Positions 9,780 to 17,900 of a DNA stretch of 64,000 bases are shown here, one piece after another. The first letter of the stretch is position 1, and each line of letters begins with the position of its first letter. Made by a program: the position numbers and the translations under genes. The notes beneath the pieces were generated by a model. The model was given only the letters and a program-made list of their open reading frames with translations, was not told the origin of the DNA and did no database searches. This DNA is from JAFEDN01 sp963795715 (GTDB lineage: Bacteria > Pseudomonadota > Gammaproteobacteria > Coxiellales > Coxiellaceae), in assembly GCA_963795715.1 (NCBI GenBank), contig CAWCIY010000003.1, forward strand, positions 620,001 through 684,000. The letters are read 5' to 3'.

Positions 9780-9799
9780 ATTTCTCATCTTTGAGAAAT
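9780..9799 (+). terminator. Possible terminator hairpin
   Basis: Perfect 8-bp stem ATTTCTCA / TGAGAAAT with a TCTT loop, followed by an AT-rich run. It lies between the 7899 and 9873 genes. The stem is AT-rich and no long T tract follows, so termination strength is doubtful. Nothing else gene-like is visible in 9600-9872. Confidence 0.3.
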
Positions 9800-9872
9800 A
9801 TTTAAAATCAATATGTTGATAAAAAAATAAGCAGCTTTGTGTACACAATAGCTCATTAAAGAGGAAAAGTCT

Positions 9873-10745
9873 ATGCAAAATGATACACATTCTAGAACTT
9901 ATATTCTGGATCATCAGGTAAGCCCGCAATTGCAGAAGTTTCATAAGGCAGTCGATAAAAATGATTTGAAAACAGTGGCTACGCTAGCGCAGCAATATCC
10001 TGAATTAGTTAACACAATCATTGAGCCTCTCTATGAATCAGCGTTATCTTTCATTATTTTGGGAGATAATATTTATTATCAGACATTGGAATTATTATTA
10101 AAATATCGTATTGATTTAAATTCTCCAATAGGAATCGATAAGCAGACAGCTTTAGAAATTGCCTGTAAAAAAAGGGATTTAAAGTTATGTTCATTTCTAA
10201 TAAATAATAAAGTGAATATAACCAGTTTAACGCCCCATTATTTACTTTTTTTAAGTACAAGTAGTGAATTGATAAATATTAAAAATTTTAAAATTATATA
10301 TTATATTATCAAGTTATTAGGCGGGTTGAATAATGTTGCTGCTATGTTAAATGACGCTAAGCAATCCTTTCAAGAGTGTGCGACGACTGAGACTAAATTA
10401 TACAATGCATTTGGCGGATCATTTGAATATAATTTTTGGAATTTATTAAAATTAACTGAGAAATTAGAGCTTGAAGAAAATTTGAAAACCCATTCTCAAG
10501 AGATTAAATCTATGATTGCGCAAAGTTTGCTCCAACCATTATCTATAATAATTATGCAGTATTATTTAAATTCTGAAAAATGTGAATTAACATTAGCCTT
10601 AAAAGAAATTACGACAGATTTTTCTAAACAAACCATATTAGATGCACAAAGTTGTTCAGTTTTTAATATGAATTTAAAACATAATCGTGAGTATAACGTC
10701 ACTGGTCATGCTGTTGAGAGATCGTTATTTCCTTTGCCTGTTTAA
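9873..10745 (+). CDS. Ankyrin-repeat-like protein, candidate effector
   Basis: 290 residues from an ATG preceded by AAAGAGGAAAAG, a good ribosome site. Residues 20-130 show ankyrin-type helical pairs: LQKFHKAVDKNDLKTVATL, then a weaker unit, then DKQTALEIACKKRDLKLCSF followed by LINNKVNITS, with the TALxxA signature. The remainder is helical with no recognised domain. No signal peptide. Ankyrin proteins with low GC in Legionellales are commonly translocated into eukaryotic hosts where the repeats bind host proteins; that role is inferred here. The 3' end overlaps a fragment of another frame (see next entry), hinting that the last residues result from a deletion or fusion. Confidence 0.6.
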   Translation: MQNDTHSRTYILDHQVSPQLQKFHKAVDKNDLKTVATLAQQYPELVNTIIEPLYESALSFIILGDNIYYQTLELLLKYRIDLNSPIGIDKQTALEIACKKRDLKLCSFLINNKVNITSLTPHYLLFLSTSSELINIKNFKIIYYIIKLLGGLNNVAAMLNDAKQSFQECATTETKLYNAFGGSFEYNFWNLLKLTEKLELEENLKTHSQEIKSMIAQSLLQPLSIIIMQYYLNSEKCELTLALKEITTDFSKQTILDAQSCSVFNMNLKHNREYNVTGHAVERSLFPLPV

Positions 10746-10860
10746 TCTAGAAATTGCGTACAAGGGATTGGTGCATCCTAATAAGCAGACCGGCTGTGAA
10801 ATTCTCGGCTATTCGTTGAAACTGGTGACGCCATTACGTGAACACTTACCGTATTACTGA
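10708..10860 (+). pseudogene. 3' fragment of an unidentified gene
   Basis: A 50-codon frame overlapping the end of the ankyrin gene whose last part reads like a natural protein terminus (GLVHPNKQTGCEILGYSL then KLVTPLREHLPYY, stop at 10858-10860). There is no ribosome site at its ATG and the first residues are not protein-like, so it looks like the tail of a gene whose front was deleted. The stop overlaps that of the convergent DUF2807 gene. I cannot name the parent family. Confidence 0.35.
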
Positions 10861-11633
10861 CCCCAGCCTAACTGAAGAATATTGCCTGATCCTGCAGTAA
10901 ATTCAGTCAGTTCATCAGGTTTTTTATAATAGTAAATATTACTGTGATCGTAAGCAAAAGCCCGCAAACTTTTGTTAACAAACAGTTTTGCAGTGGAATA
11001 ATCTTTAGTTTGCACTACGATCTGGTCTATCCGCAGATACTGGCTAGAAAATTGGCTCTCGTCACGCAAACGCATTTCCACAGAGCCTGCAACCCCAGCC
11101 AATTGGATTTTGCTGTGATTGCTGCCATCTATCCGTAATCTTGGGCTGTCTACCCATTGAATATGGATGGAGCCGGTGCCGGCGCTAAGTATCCGCTCTA
11201 AAGTAACCATCCCAAACAGTTCAATGTCGCCACTGGTATTAGCGTCTATGCTGAGGGAAGAGCTGTTTAGACTTTTGCTGGTGACTGCGGCATTGCCGTC
11301 TACCATCAGCTGATTGAGTTGGGAAACCCCCACCTTGGCGTTAGTAACCGGATGGTCTGCTTCAGCTTCCACGTACAAAGTGCCGTTTTTAACACTAAAG
11401 CTGACCGGACCGCCGGGTTTACTTTGAAATTGGAAAAAGTTCTGCGAGCCATCTGTGGTTTGTTCTAAAGTCAAATGTATAGGTCCTCTGACCGAAATTG
11501 TGCTAAAATCAGCCAGTTTCTGAGGGAGGCTGGTTGCCTGTGGTGTCGGTAGAGGAGAATCCGCCGCCAAAGCCGAAAAGGTGCATAAACACAGTATTGC
11601 GATGGCGGATAATAAAGAATAGTATATTTTCAC
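10854..11633 (-). CDS. Exported DUF2807 (GIN-domain) protein
   Basis: 259 residues with a clear Sec signal peptide (hydrophobic SLLSAIAILCLCTFSALA, cleavage after Ala-Ala around residue 23). The mature part follows the head-GIN-domain pattern of DUF2807: FSTISVRGPIHLTLEQ, then a ladder of short beta strands (NGTLYVEAEAD, LNQLMVDGNAAVTS, LSIDANTSGDIELFG, LRIDGSNHSKIQLAG) expected to form a beta-helix. Likely periplasmic or outer-membrane associated; function of the family is unknown. Divergent from speA, with about 100 nt between the starts containing promoters for both. Confidence 0.8.
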   Translation of the reverse strand: MKIYYSLLSAIAILCLCTFSALAADSPLPTPQATSLPQKLADFSTISVRGPIHLTLEQTTDGSQNFFQFQSKPGGPVSFSVKNGTLYVEAEADHPVTNAKVGVSQLNQLMVDGNAAVTSKSLNSSSLSIDANTSGDIELFGMVTLERILSAGTGSIHIQWVDSPRLRIDGSNHSKIQLAGVAGSVEMRLRDESQFSSQYLRIDQIVVQTKDYSTAKLFVNKSLRAFAYDHSNIYYYKKPDELTEFTAGSGNILQLGWGQ

Positions 11634-11691
11634 TTTTAATCTCCGGTACGAGAATTGGATGAATATATGAGTATAGCATTAATCCAATTTT

Positions 11692-11700
11692 TGGTATAAT
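11692..11700 (+). promoter_or_regulatory. Extended -10 promoter of speA
   Basis: TGGTATAAT: a perfect -10 hexamer TATAAT (11695-11700) with an upstream TGn extension. No good -35 is seen, as is usual for extended -10 promoters. It lies about 32 nt before the TTG start of speA. Confidence 0.6.
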
Positions 11701-11731
11701 ACTTGTTTTTTTTGAGAGCATAGAGAAGAAG

Positions 11732-13621
11732 TTGGAACAAACACATCAAGCACATGTCGAGCAAGCTCGCAAAGCATACAATATCGCCCACTGGAGCGGT
11801 GGGTATTTTGACATCAACGAAGACGGCACAGTTGTGGTGTACCCACAGGGGCGTCGAAATGAAACAGTGATTGATCTGGCTGAATTAATTGAGCAAATCA
11901 ATCAAACCGGTTTGAGTTTTCCGGTTTTGGTCCGATTCACTGACATTATCCATCAGCGAATTGACGCTTTGCAATTAGCCTTTCAGCAGGCGATAGATCA
12001 GAACAACTATACTGGCCAGTATTTAACCGCTTATCCTATAAAGGTTAACCAACAACGGTATGTGGTTGAACAAATGATTCAACACACCCACGGACGAGTG
12101 GGTCTGGAAGTTGGCAGTAAGGCCGAGTTGATTGCAGCGCTGATCACGTCGGCTCAAAAACGCATCACCTTAGTTTGCAACGGATATAAAGATAGAGAAT
12201 ATATCCGCTTAGCGTTATTGGCGCTTAAGTCGGGTTTTACAGTTTATATCATTCTTGAACGTATGGCGGAATTACATTTGCTGACCGAAGAAGCCCAGCG
12301 CTTGGGATTAGAGCCTCACGTTGGCATACGTGTACGCCTGGCTTCCACCTGCGCCGGCCAATGGCAGGACACTGGAGGTGAAAAAGCTAAATTTGGTTTT
12401 TCAGTGGCGCAAATTTTAGAAATTGCCGAACGATTAACACAAATGAAAAAAAAGCATTGGTTAAAAGTTTTGCATTTTCATTTAGGTTCCCAAATCGCAA
12501 ATATCGGTGATATTCAAAAATGCGTTTACGAAGGCGCCCGATATTATGTAGAACTCCATCGCATGGGAATTCCTATTCATACTGTTGATTTAGGAGGTGG
12601 TTTGGCTATAGATTACGATGGCACTCGCACTCGTTCGACCTATTCGATGAACTATACGCTGAAAGAATACGCCAGCCATATTGTCAGTGCTTTTGCCGAG
12701 GTATGTGAGTCTGAAGATTTACCGCATCCCCACATTATTACCGAATCCGGCCGAGCCATTACCGCGCATCACGCAGTCTTGCTCACGAATATTATTGATA
12801 TGGAGCGGGCCCCCTATGATCAAAAAATCAAGCCCGTCACAGAAGATGATCCGCCCGTGTTACAAACATTGTGGTATCAGTTAAATAATATTTCTGCCAG
12901 ATCAGTATTGGAAGTGTATCACGATGCTTGCTACTGGATGCAAGAGGCGCACGGCATGTATGTGCATGGACTGATTAATCTGCAAACTTGGGCAAGAATA
13001 GAGCATATCTATTACACAATTTGTCATCGGGTGCAGGATTTATTAAACCCCAGTGTGCGGAGCCATAGGCCCATTATTGATGAATTAAATGATAAATTGG
13101 CAGATAAATACTACGTTAACTTTTCCTTGTTCCAGTCTTTGCCCGATGCGTGGGCGATTGACCAGCCATTTCCTATTTTACCGATTTCTGGCTTAAACCA
13201 ACCTTTGAGTTTGCGAGGGGTTTTACAAGACATCACTTGCGATTCTGACGGGCGTGTGGACCGTTACGTGGATCATGATGGTTTAGAAACCACCATCCCA
13301 TTGCCTGCCATTAATCCCAAAAAATCTAATTACTTAGGGATCTTCTTGATCGGCGCCTATCAAGAAATTTTGGGGGATATGCACAACTTATTCGGCGACA
13401 CCCACTCACTTAACGTGGTGGTAAAACCGGATGGAAGTTATGAATTGTGCAATGTTCAGCGCGGTGATACCATTGAAACCATGCTGCAATATGTTCATTT
13501 TGATACCAATAGCGAAGTCCTTGCCCGTTTCGACGAGGACTCCATCGTGCAAAATGCTTTGCACGGTTACACTTATCTTGAAGACTTAAGCTGGAGAGAA
13601 GACATTGAACAAAAAATCTGA
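11732..13621 (+). CDS. speA: Biosynthetic arginine decarboxylase
   Basis: PLP-dependent fold-III decarboxylase converting arginine to agmatine, the entry to polyamine synthesis. 629 residues, the normal SpeA length. Visible motifs: the PLP lysine in LTAYPIKVNQQRYVVE near residue 107, the substrate/phosphate segments HFHLGSQIANI and VDLGGGLAIDYDGT, and the C-terminal CDSDGRVDRYV with the reactive Cys. The start is TTG at 11732, following AGAGAAGAAG; no ATG fits the conserved N-terminus. The end overlaps the next gene by 17 nt, implying coupled translation, so agmatine or a product of it probably feeds the neighbouring enzyme. Confidence 0.95.
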   Translation: MEQTHQAHVEQARKAYNIAHWSGGYFDINEDGTVVVYPQGRRNETVIDLAELIEQINQTGLSFPVLVRFTDIIHQRIDALQLAFQQAIDQNNYTGQYLTAYPIKVNQQRYVVEQMIQHTHGRVGLEVGSKAELIAALITSAQKRITLVCNGYKDREYIRLALLALKSGFTVYIILERMAELHLLTEEAQRLGLEPHVGIRVRLASTCAGQWQDTGGEKAKFGFSVAQILEIAERLTQMKKKHWLKVLHFHLGSQIANIGDIQKCVYEGARYYVELHRMGIPIHTVDLGGGLAIDYDGTRTRSTYSMNYTLKEYASHIVSAFAEVCESEDLPHPHIITESGRAITAHHAVLLTNIIDMERAPYDQKIKPVTEDDPPVLQTLWYQLNNISARSVLEVYHDACYWMQEAHGMYVHGLINLQTWARIEHIYYTICHRVQDLLNPSVRSHRPIIDELNDKLADKYYVNFSLFQSLPDAWAIDQPFPILPISGLNQPLSLRGVLQDITCDSDGRVDRYVDHDGLETTIPLPAINPKKSNYLGIFLIGAYQEILGDMHNLFGDTHSLNVVVKPDGSYELCNVQRGDTIETMLQYVHFDTNSEVLARFDEDSIVQNALHGYTYLEDLSWREDIEQKI

Positions 13622-14648
13622 GTTTTTAAAAGCGAAGGTGCAACATATTAATATTGCCGAAACCAATGTCTGCTCATTGGTCGACGCCATGCAACATACC
13701 GCTTTTCAAGCACGGAATTTAGCCCGCGCGGCACAGATTTATCATCAGATGCTGGAAGACCGTGAATGTACCATCATTCTTTGTTTAGCTGGCTCCTTGG
13801 TCAGTGCCGGCATGAAAAATATCATCACTGATTTAATAAAAAATCGTATGATTGACGCCATTGTCTCTACCGGCGCAAATATTGTTGACCAAGATTTTTT
13901 TGAAGCCTTAGGCTTCGCTCACTATCAAGGATCGTCTACTTTAAATGACAATCAATTGCGAGAACTGGCTATAGATCGTATTTATGACACGTTGATTAAC
14001 GAAGATGAATTACGTGTTTGTGATAATACCATTCTTGAAATTGCGGATAGTCTGGAGCCCAAAGCCTATTCTTCTCGGGAATTTATTGCGGCTATGGCTA
14101 AATATCTGATCCAACACAACAAAGGTAATGATTCCATCGTCCGTCTAGCTTATGAACACCAAGTACCCATCTTTGTACCTGCATTTAGTGATTGTAGCGC
14201 TGGTTTTGGTTTAGTCATGCATCAGCAGCAAAACCCTGAGCGCCATGTGCAAATTGATTCCGTGAAGGATTTTCGCGAATTGACTCAAGTGAAAATCCAT
14301 GCCGGGGAGACGGGGTTATTAATGATGGGAGGCGGAGTTCCCAAAAATTTTGCCCAGGACATAGTGGTTGCCGCCGAAATGTTGCAGGAAGACGTGTCCA
14401 TGCACAAATACGCCATTCAGGTGACTGTGGCCGATGAAAGAGACGGCGCTTTGTCTGGCTCTACGCTCAAAGAAGCTTGTTCTTGGGGCAAGGTAGATAC
14501 CACCTATGAACAAATGGTCTTTTGCGAAGCCACCATCGCTTTGCCTTTGCTGGCCGCTTACGCCTATCATCGTGGCGCATGGAAAACTCGAGAAGCTAGG
14601 CGATGTGCTAAGTTTTTGGAAAATGAAAAAATAAACACAATGGCTTAA
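13605..14648 (+). CDS. Deoxyhypusine synthase-like protein, probable polyamine biosynthesis enzyme
   Basis: 347 residues with the deoxyhypusine synthase fold. Key blocks: LCLAGSLVSAGMKNII (NAD site) near residue 60, DAIVSTGANIVDQDFFEALG, HKGND-like QHNKGNDSIVRLAYEHQVPI, MMGGGVPKNFAQDI, and the segment GSTLKEACSWGKVD whose Lys corresponds to the lysine that carries the aminobutyl group in true deoxyhypusine synthase. Bacteria have no eIF5A to modify, and bacterial members act on small amines (homospermidine synthase-like, SpeY) or on agmatine. The TTG start at 13605 lies within the end of speA. Genomic pairing with arginine decarboxylase supports use of an agmatine/putrescine-type substrate; which one is not decidable here. 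Confidence 0.88.
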   Translation: MNKKSEFLKAKVQHINIAETNVCSLVDAMQHTAFQARNLARAAQIYHQMLEDRECTIILCLAGSLVSAGMKNIITDLIKNRMIDAIVSTGANIVDQDFFEALGFAHYQGSSTLNDNQLRELAIDRIYDTLINEDELRVCDNTILEIADSLEPKAYSSREFIAAMAKYLIQHNKGNDSIVRLAYEHQVPIFVPAFSDCSAGFGLVMHQQQNPERHVQIDSVKDFRELTQVKIHAGETGLLMMGGGVPKNFAQDIVVAAEMLQEDVSMHKYAIQVTVADERDGALSGSTLKEACSWGKVDTTYEQMVFCEATIALPLLAAYAYHRGAWKTREARRCAKFLENEKINTMA

Positions 14649-14686
14649 ATAAAACTCTCACGTTAAAATTCAATGCAGGAGGCAAT

Positions 14687-15833
14687 GTGGCAATTTGTTT
14701 AAAAACTCCCGATGTAAAGGAAAGTGTTTCTGCCCAAGGATTACCACGTGGCTATTTATTTTTGTATTGACAGCAGCCCCGGGGAAAAGCTGGAGGATTT
14801 AGCGAAGAACTTCAGCGTAGATAAAACGCTGGCAGGTAAAGAAGCTTATTTTAACGCTTTGCTGCTTGTAAATAAAACAGAGCATTGGGCGCATGATGTA
14901 ACGACCCGACCTAAATTCCCCTTGCCGCTCGGGAGTATAGTCTGTTTGCCAAATGCCGAAGAAATCAAAACGGCTAAGTATAAAACTTCAGAAGCGCAGA
15001 GGCTGCGCCAAGCATTGTTGTCCACCTTGCATTATCATAATCGCCAAACGGTCACCACCCGTCAGAGAGTCATCACGGCAGTGAAGAATTATCCTCCGAT
15101 GACATTAAGCGCAGTTTCCAAACTAACTGAGGCTTTACACGACTTCTCTGAACACAAAGAAGCGCTGTTAGGGGTGGGCTCCGGATTATTGACTCTAGGC
15201 GAGCAATACCAGGATTTTGTCAAAGACAACGCGAAAGAAATGCGCGTAGCGATGTTAGAAACACAGAATAAGCTAGATATCTATCACAAAGCGGCATACG
15301 GAGAAAAGATGGCTGCTAAACAAGCCTTTATCGAAGCGCACCGAAAAGTGAAACACCTGTTTGAAGAATATTTAAAACGCTACGGGGAAACCTATACAAC
15401 GGGGATGAGAAAGTTAGCCTTTGTAAACAACCGGGAAAGATGGCTAAAACAATCGCGAACGGATGCAGCCAGTGCTCAAATCATCGACACAGACGCTTAT
15501 AAATCTGTAGTACGAACCATGAAAGTAGCTCGTTATGCGGGTGCTGGTTTTATTGTCTTGGACGTAGGTTTGGGCGCCGCTGAAGTATATCAAACTTACC
15601 GTGAAGGCGGAGATTGGTTTAAGGAGTTGGTTGAGGAAATAGGAGGTTTAGGCGGAAGTCTTCTTGGAGGTGCGGGGGCGGTTGCTTTAACAGCACTTTT
15701 ACTATTTACACCCGAAGGATGGATGATCATTCTTATTGGCACAGCAGGCGCGCTGGGCGGTTCATATTTTGGTAAATGGCTAGTCGATTTGTTTTTCGAT
15801 AAAGCCAGAAAACTGGAAGAGTATGCCCTATAA
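14687..15833 (+). CDS. LysM-like protein with hydrophobic glycine-rich tail, possible pore-forming toxin; 5' frameshift
   Basis: The best translation start is GTG 14687 behind AGGAGG (14677-14682), giving MAICLKTPDVKESVSAQGLP, but this frame stops at 14768. The main frame (369 codons from GTG 14724, stop 15831-15833) becomes continuous with it if one T is removed from the T5 run at 14759-14763, yielding PRGYLFCIDSSPGEKLEDLA. Residues after the junction resemble a LysM module (GEKLEDLAKNFSVD ... LPLGSIVCLP), which binds peptidoglycan. The middle is helical and charged. The C-terminal 90 residues form glycine-rich hydrophobic hairpins (GGLGGSLLGGAGAVALTALL; WMIILIGTAGALGGSYFG), as in colicin-like and other pore-forming toxins. 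A small membrane protein overlaps the 3' end, the typical place of an immunity gene. Toxin activity is inference; the frameshift may be real, programmed or a sequence error. Confidence 0.55.
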
Positions 15834-16224
15834 TCCTTCAATCACCTCTTTCGTGGGTCTTTGTGGCATTTTTGGTGGAATTAATATGGTTTTAGGTTTA
15901 GTTACATGGCCTCTAGTGGCTATAGTGATTACTCGAAGATTTGACCCAAAATACAAAACGATGCTTAAAGAGGACATGGGATTGGGATGTTTTTTGCGAG
16001 GAATGTGGTATGCAACTGTGATGAGTAGCCCCAAATGGTTGCGGCGAAAAAAAAATGTTAACAACATAATATTTAAAAGCCGCGATTTAAGAGCCGAAGC
16101 TACGAAATTTGAAAGGTGGCTAGCTTGTTTACATACTTATAGTACTTACTTATTCTTACTGATGGTCGCCATTTTTGCGCTCGGCAACGTCTCTTTCTGG
16201 ATTCGCCATACTTTTTTTGAATGA
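15823..16224 (+). CDS. Small membrane protein, candidate immunity protein to the preceding gene
   Basis: 133 residues, starting 11 nt before the stop of the upstream gene, so translation is probably coupled. Two long hydrophobic stretches are visible: FVGLCGIFGGINMVLGLVTW near residue 10 and TYLFLLMVAIFALGNVSF near residue 108, with a basic, cytoplasmic-looking centre (SSPKWLRRKKNVNN). Inner-membrane location is expected. The overlap with a putative pore-former makes an immunity role reasonable; no family is recognised and no direct evidence exists. Confidence 0.55.
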   Translation: MPYNPSITSFVGLCGIFGGINMVLGLVTWPLVAIVITRRFDPKYKTMLKEDMGLGCFLRGMWYATVMSSPKWLRRKKNVNNIIFKSRDLRAEATKFERWLACLHTYSTYLFLLMVAIFALGNVSFWIRHTFFE

Positions 16225-16341
16225 AAAAACAAAGAGTTGACTTCAAGTGAAGGCGAGAATCTCATTCTCTATCATCTAGAGTGGGTGTTCCCCCCAATAA
16301 TGCCTCTGACATGAAAAAAATTTGAACAAATGCTATATTTA

Positions 16342-16362
16342 ACGTACACAGGAGGTGTACGT
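16342..16362 (+). promoter_or_regulatory. Hairpin enclosing the Shine-Dalgarno sequence and start codon
   Basis: ACGTACAC (16342-16349) and GTGTACGT (16355-16362) are perfect 8-nt inverted arms around the loop AGGAG. The ribosome site AGGAGG (16350-16355) thus sits in the loop and the GTG start (16361) in the 3' arm. It could be an RNA structure that limits translation, or a DNA operator palindrome. The pairing is seen; the role is inferred. Confidence 0.5.
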
Positions 16363-16762
16363 GAAAAGATATAGAAAATACAGGGTAGTTCTGTTCGCTG
16401 GTTTCTGCAATCTTGCTTTAGCCCAAATTCCTCAAACTGGAATCAATGTTTGTATCAAAGGCAACGGTAAAGTATTTCCTGGTCAGGAAATGAGAACCTT
16501 CAGTGTCAATATCAGAGGTGTGACCGGTGCTCTAAATGGGACATTTGAATTACAGACAGCCAAAGAAGCTCAAGGTTTGCATTTTGCGATGGAAGGTCCT
16601 GCTGAAATAGAAGTAGCCGATTTAAATAATCGTTCTTTCCGTTGTAAGGCGCCTTTGGATATAATGACTCGATGGGTGGAAGTTATTATAGAGTATCCGC
16701 AGGAATATTTACCCTATTGCCTTATTGCCAGCTCACCCAGCCCACATCCCTGCACGTTTTAA
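16361..16762 (+). CDS. Small exported protein of unknown function
   Basis: 133 residues from GTG 16361, chosen because AGGAGG ends 5 nt upstream; an in-frame GTG at 16355 would overlap that ribosome site. The N-terminus (KRYRKYRVVLFAGFCNLALA) is a basic-hydrophobic signal peptide with cleavage near Ala-Gln. The mature protein is mostly beta: GINVCIKGNGKVFPGQEMRT, FSVNIRGVTGALNGTFELQT. Two Cys pairs could form disulfides in the periplasm. No family recognised. The last 30 nt overlap the end of rdgB on the other strand, so the C-terminus could be a run-on. Confidence 0.5.
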   Translation: MKRYRKYRVVLFAGFCNLALAQIPQTGINVCIKGNGKVFPGQEMRTFSVNIRGVTGALNGTFELQTAKEAQGLHFAMEGPAEIEVADLNNRSFRCKAPLDIMTRWVEVIIEYPQEYLPYCLIASSPSPHPCTF

Positions 16763-17341
16763 GGCTACTAATAATTGATGCATGGCTTGGCCGCGGTGAC
16801 TGAGGGAGTTTTTTTCTTTGGGATTGAGTTCGGCTGCAGTACAATTGCGTTCTGGGATAAAAAATACTGGATCATAACCAAATCCTTGATGACCTCGAGG
16901 AGATTCTAAAATTTCTCCTTCCCATGTTCCGTGACAAATCAGCGGCGTAGGATCTGTGGCTGAATTAAGTAAAACTAACACGCAATGATATCGTGCACTA
17001 CGTAGATTTGAACCCGTTTTTTGAATCTCTCGCAAAAGTTTGGCAATCAAGTCGGCGTCACTGGCGCCTGGCCCGGCATAACGTGCCGAAAAAACCCCGG
17101 GTGAACCGTTAAGACAATCCACAGTCAGTCCAGAATCATCCGCTAACGCCGGCAAACCTGACAATTGGGCGGCATTACGGGCCTTTAAGATGGCGTTTTC
17201 TACGAAAGTGAGTCCGGTTTCTTCAATATCTGGAATATTCAACATAGTTTGTGGAATGAGTTCAATTCCCAAATCTTGCAAATAGTGTTGAATTTCAGCT
17301 GTTTTACCCTTGTTACTACTGGCGAGTATTATTTTACGCAT
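16733..17341 (-). CDS. rdgB: XTP/dITP (non-canonical purine NTP) pyrophosphatase
   Basis: Housekeeping enzyme that hydrolyses dITP/XTP to monophosphates and keeps deaminated purines out of DNA. HAM1/RdgB family hallmarks are all present: IILASSNKGKTAEIQ at the N-terminus, the metal site PALADDSGLTVDCLNGSPGV, FSARYAG, and the base-recognition part HQGFGYDPVFFIPE, ending with LSHRGQAM. Length (202 aa) is normal. It lies 9 nt downstream of the pilin-like gene on the same strand. Confidence 0.95.
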   Translation of the reverse strand: MRKIILASSNKGKTAEIQHYLQDLGIELIPQTMLNIPDIEETGLTFVENAILKARNAAQLSGLPALADDSGLTVDCLNGSPGVFSARYAGPGASDADLIAKLLREIQKTGSNLRSARYHCVLVLLNSATDPTPLICHGTWEGEILESPRGHQGFGYDPVFFIPERNCTAAELNPKEKNSLSHRGQAMHQLLVALKRAGMWAG

Positions 17342-17350
17342 ATTTTTTAC

Positions 17351-17791
17351 TTAAATTGAAACGGAATAAGTTCCCATATTATTACAAGTTTGTTTATGAG
17401 CTACACTCAACAGACGATTGGTTAGACCAGCACAGGCGCGATTGGGTACATTCAGCAATGTTATGGCGACATAATGAGGATCATTGGTGTCAGGGGCAAT
17501 GCTGATAGAACCACCCCAGGGATTCATGTCGGTATAATGATCATTTTGGACTAGTAACCCGGCGGCTTGCAAAGCATCTATAGAAATCCCGACAAAATCC
17601 GCTCGCGCTTGTGCAGTTTGCCATTCATAGCTAAGATTAGCGAGTTGTTGAATTTGGGTAGAGGCTTTGCCAACTTCCATATAAACCTTATTTTGAGAAA
17701 TAAAATACCAGGAGATAATAGCTAAGATGACGCTGATAATCCCTAAGCTGATCAACACTTCTAACAAACTAATCCCTAGCGATCTTTTCAT
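17351..17791 (-). CDS. Type IV pilin-like / pseudopilin protein
   Basis: 146 residues starting at ATG 17791. The N-terminus has a class III prepilin signal: short basic leader MKRSLG followed by ISLLEVLISLGIISVILA, with Glu at position 5 of the mature chain and a long hydrophobic helix. PilD-type processing before Ile is expected. The C-terminal domain contains WGGSISI and paired Cys. It shares architecture, including a WGG motif after a proline/asparagine turn, with the next pilin-like gene, so the two are probably paralogues assembled into a pilus or secretion pseudopilus. Neither is a recognisable PilA. Confidence 0.75.
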   Translation of the reverse strand: MKRSLGISLLEVLISLGIISVILAIISWYFISQNKVYMEVGKASTQIQQLANLSYEWQTAQARADFVGISIDALQAAGLLVQNDHYTDMNPWGGSISIAPDTNDPHYVAITLLNVPNRACAGLTNRLLSVAHKQTCNNMGTYSVSI

Positions 17792-17900
17792 TAAGTAAAC
17801 TCCATAGTATCCAATATATAGTTTTATTTTACCCTTTAATAAGTTGTTAAACAATCAGACGGATCGTCAGTTTTCGGGGTGTATGACTGAATTGCGGATT

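Noticed and set aside
9596..9805. 69-codon frame after the 7899 gene
   Set aside because: Composition is not protein-like, there is no ribosome site, and it runs into the hairpin at 9780-9799.
14644..14667. Possible PmrA-like box before the LysM-like gene
   Set aside because: The two TTAA cores are 18 nt apart rather than 11, so the layout does not fit.
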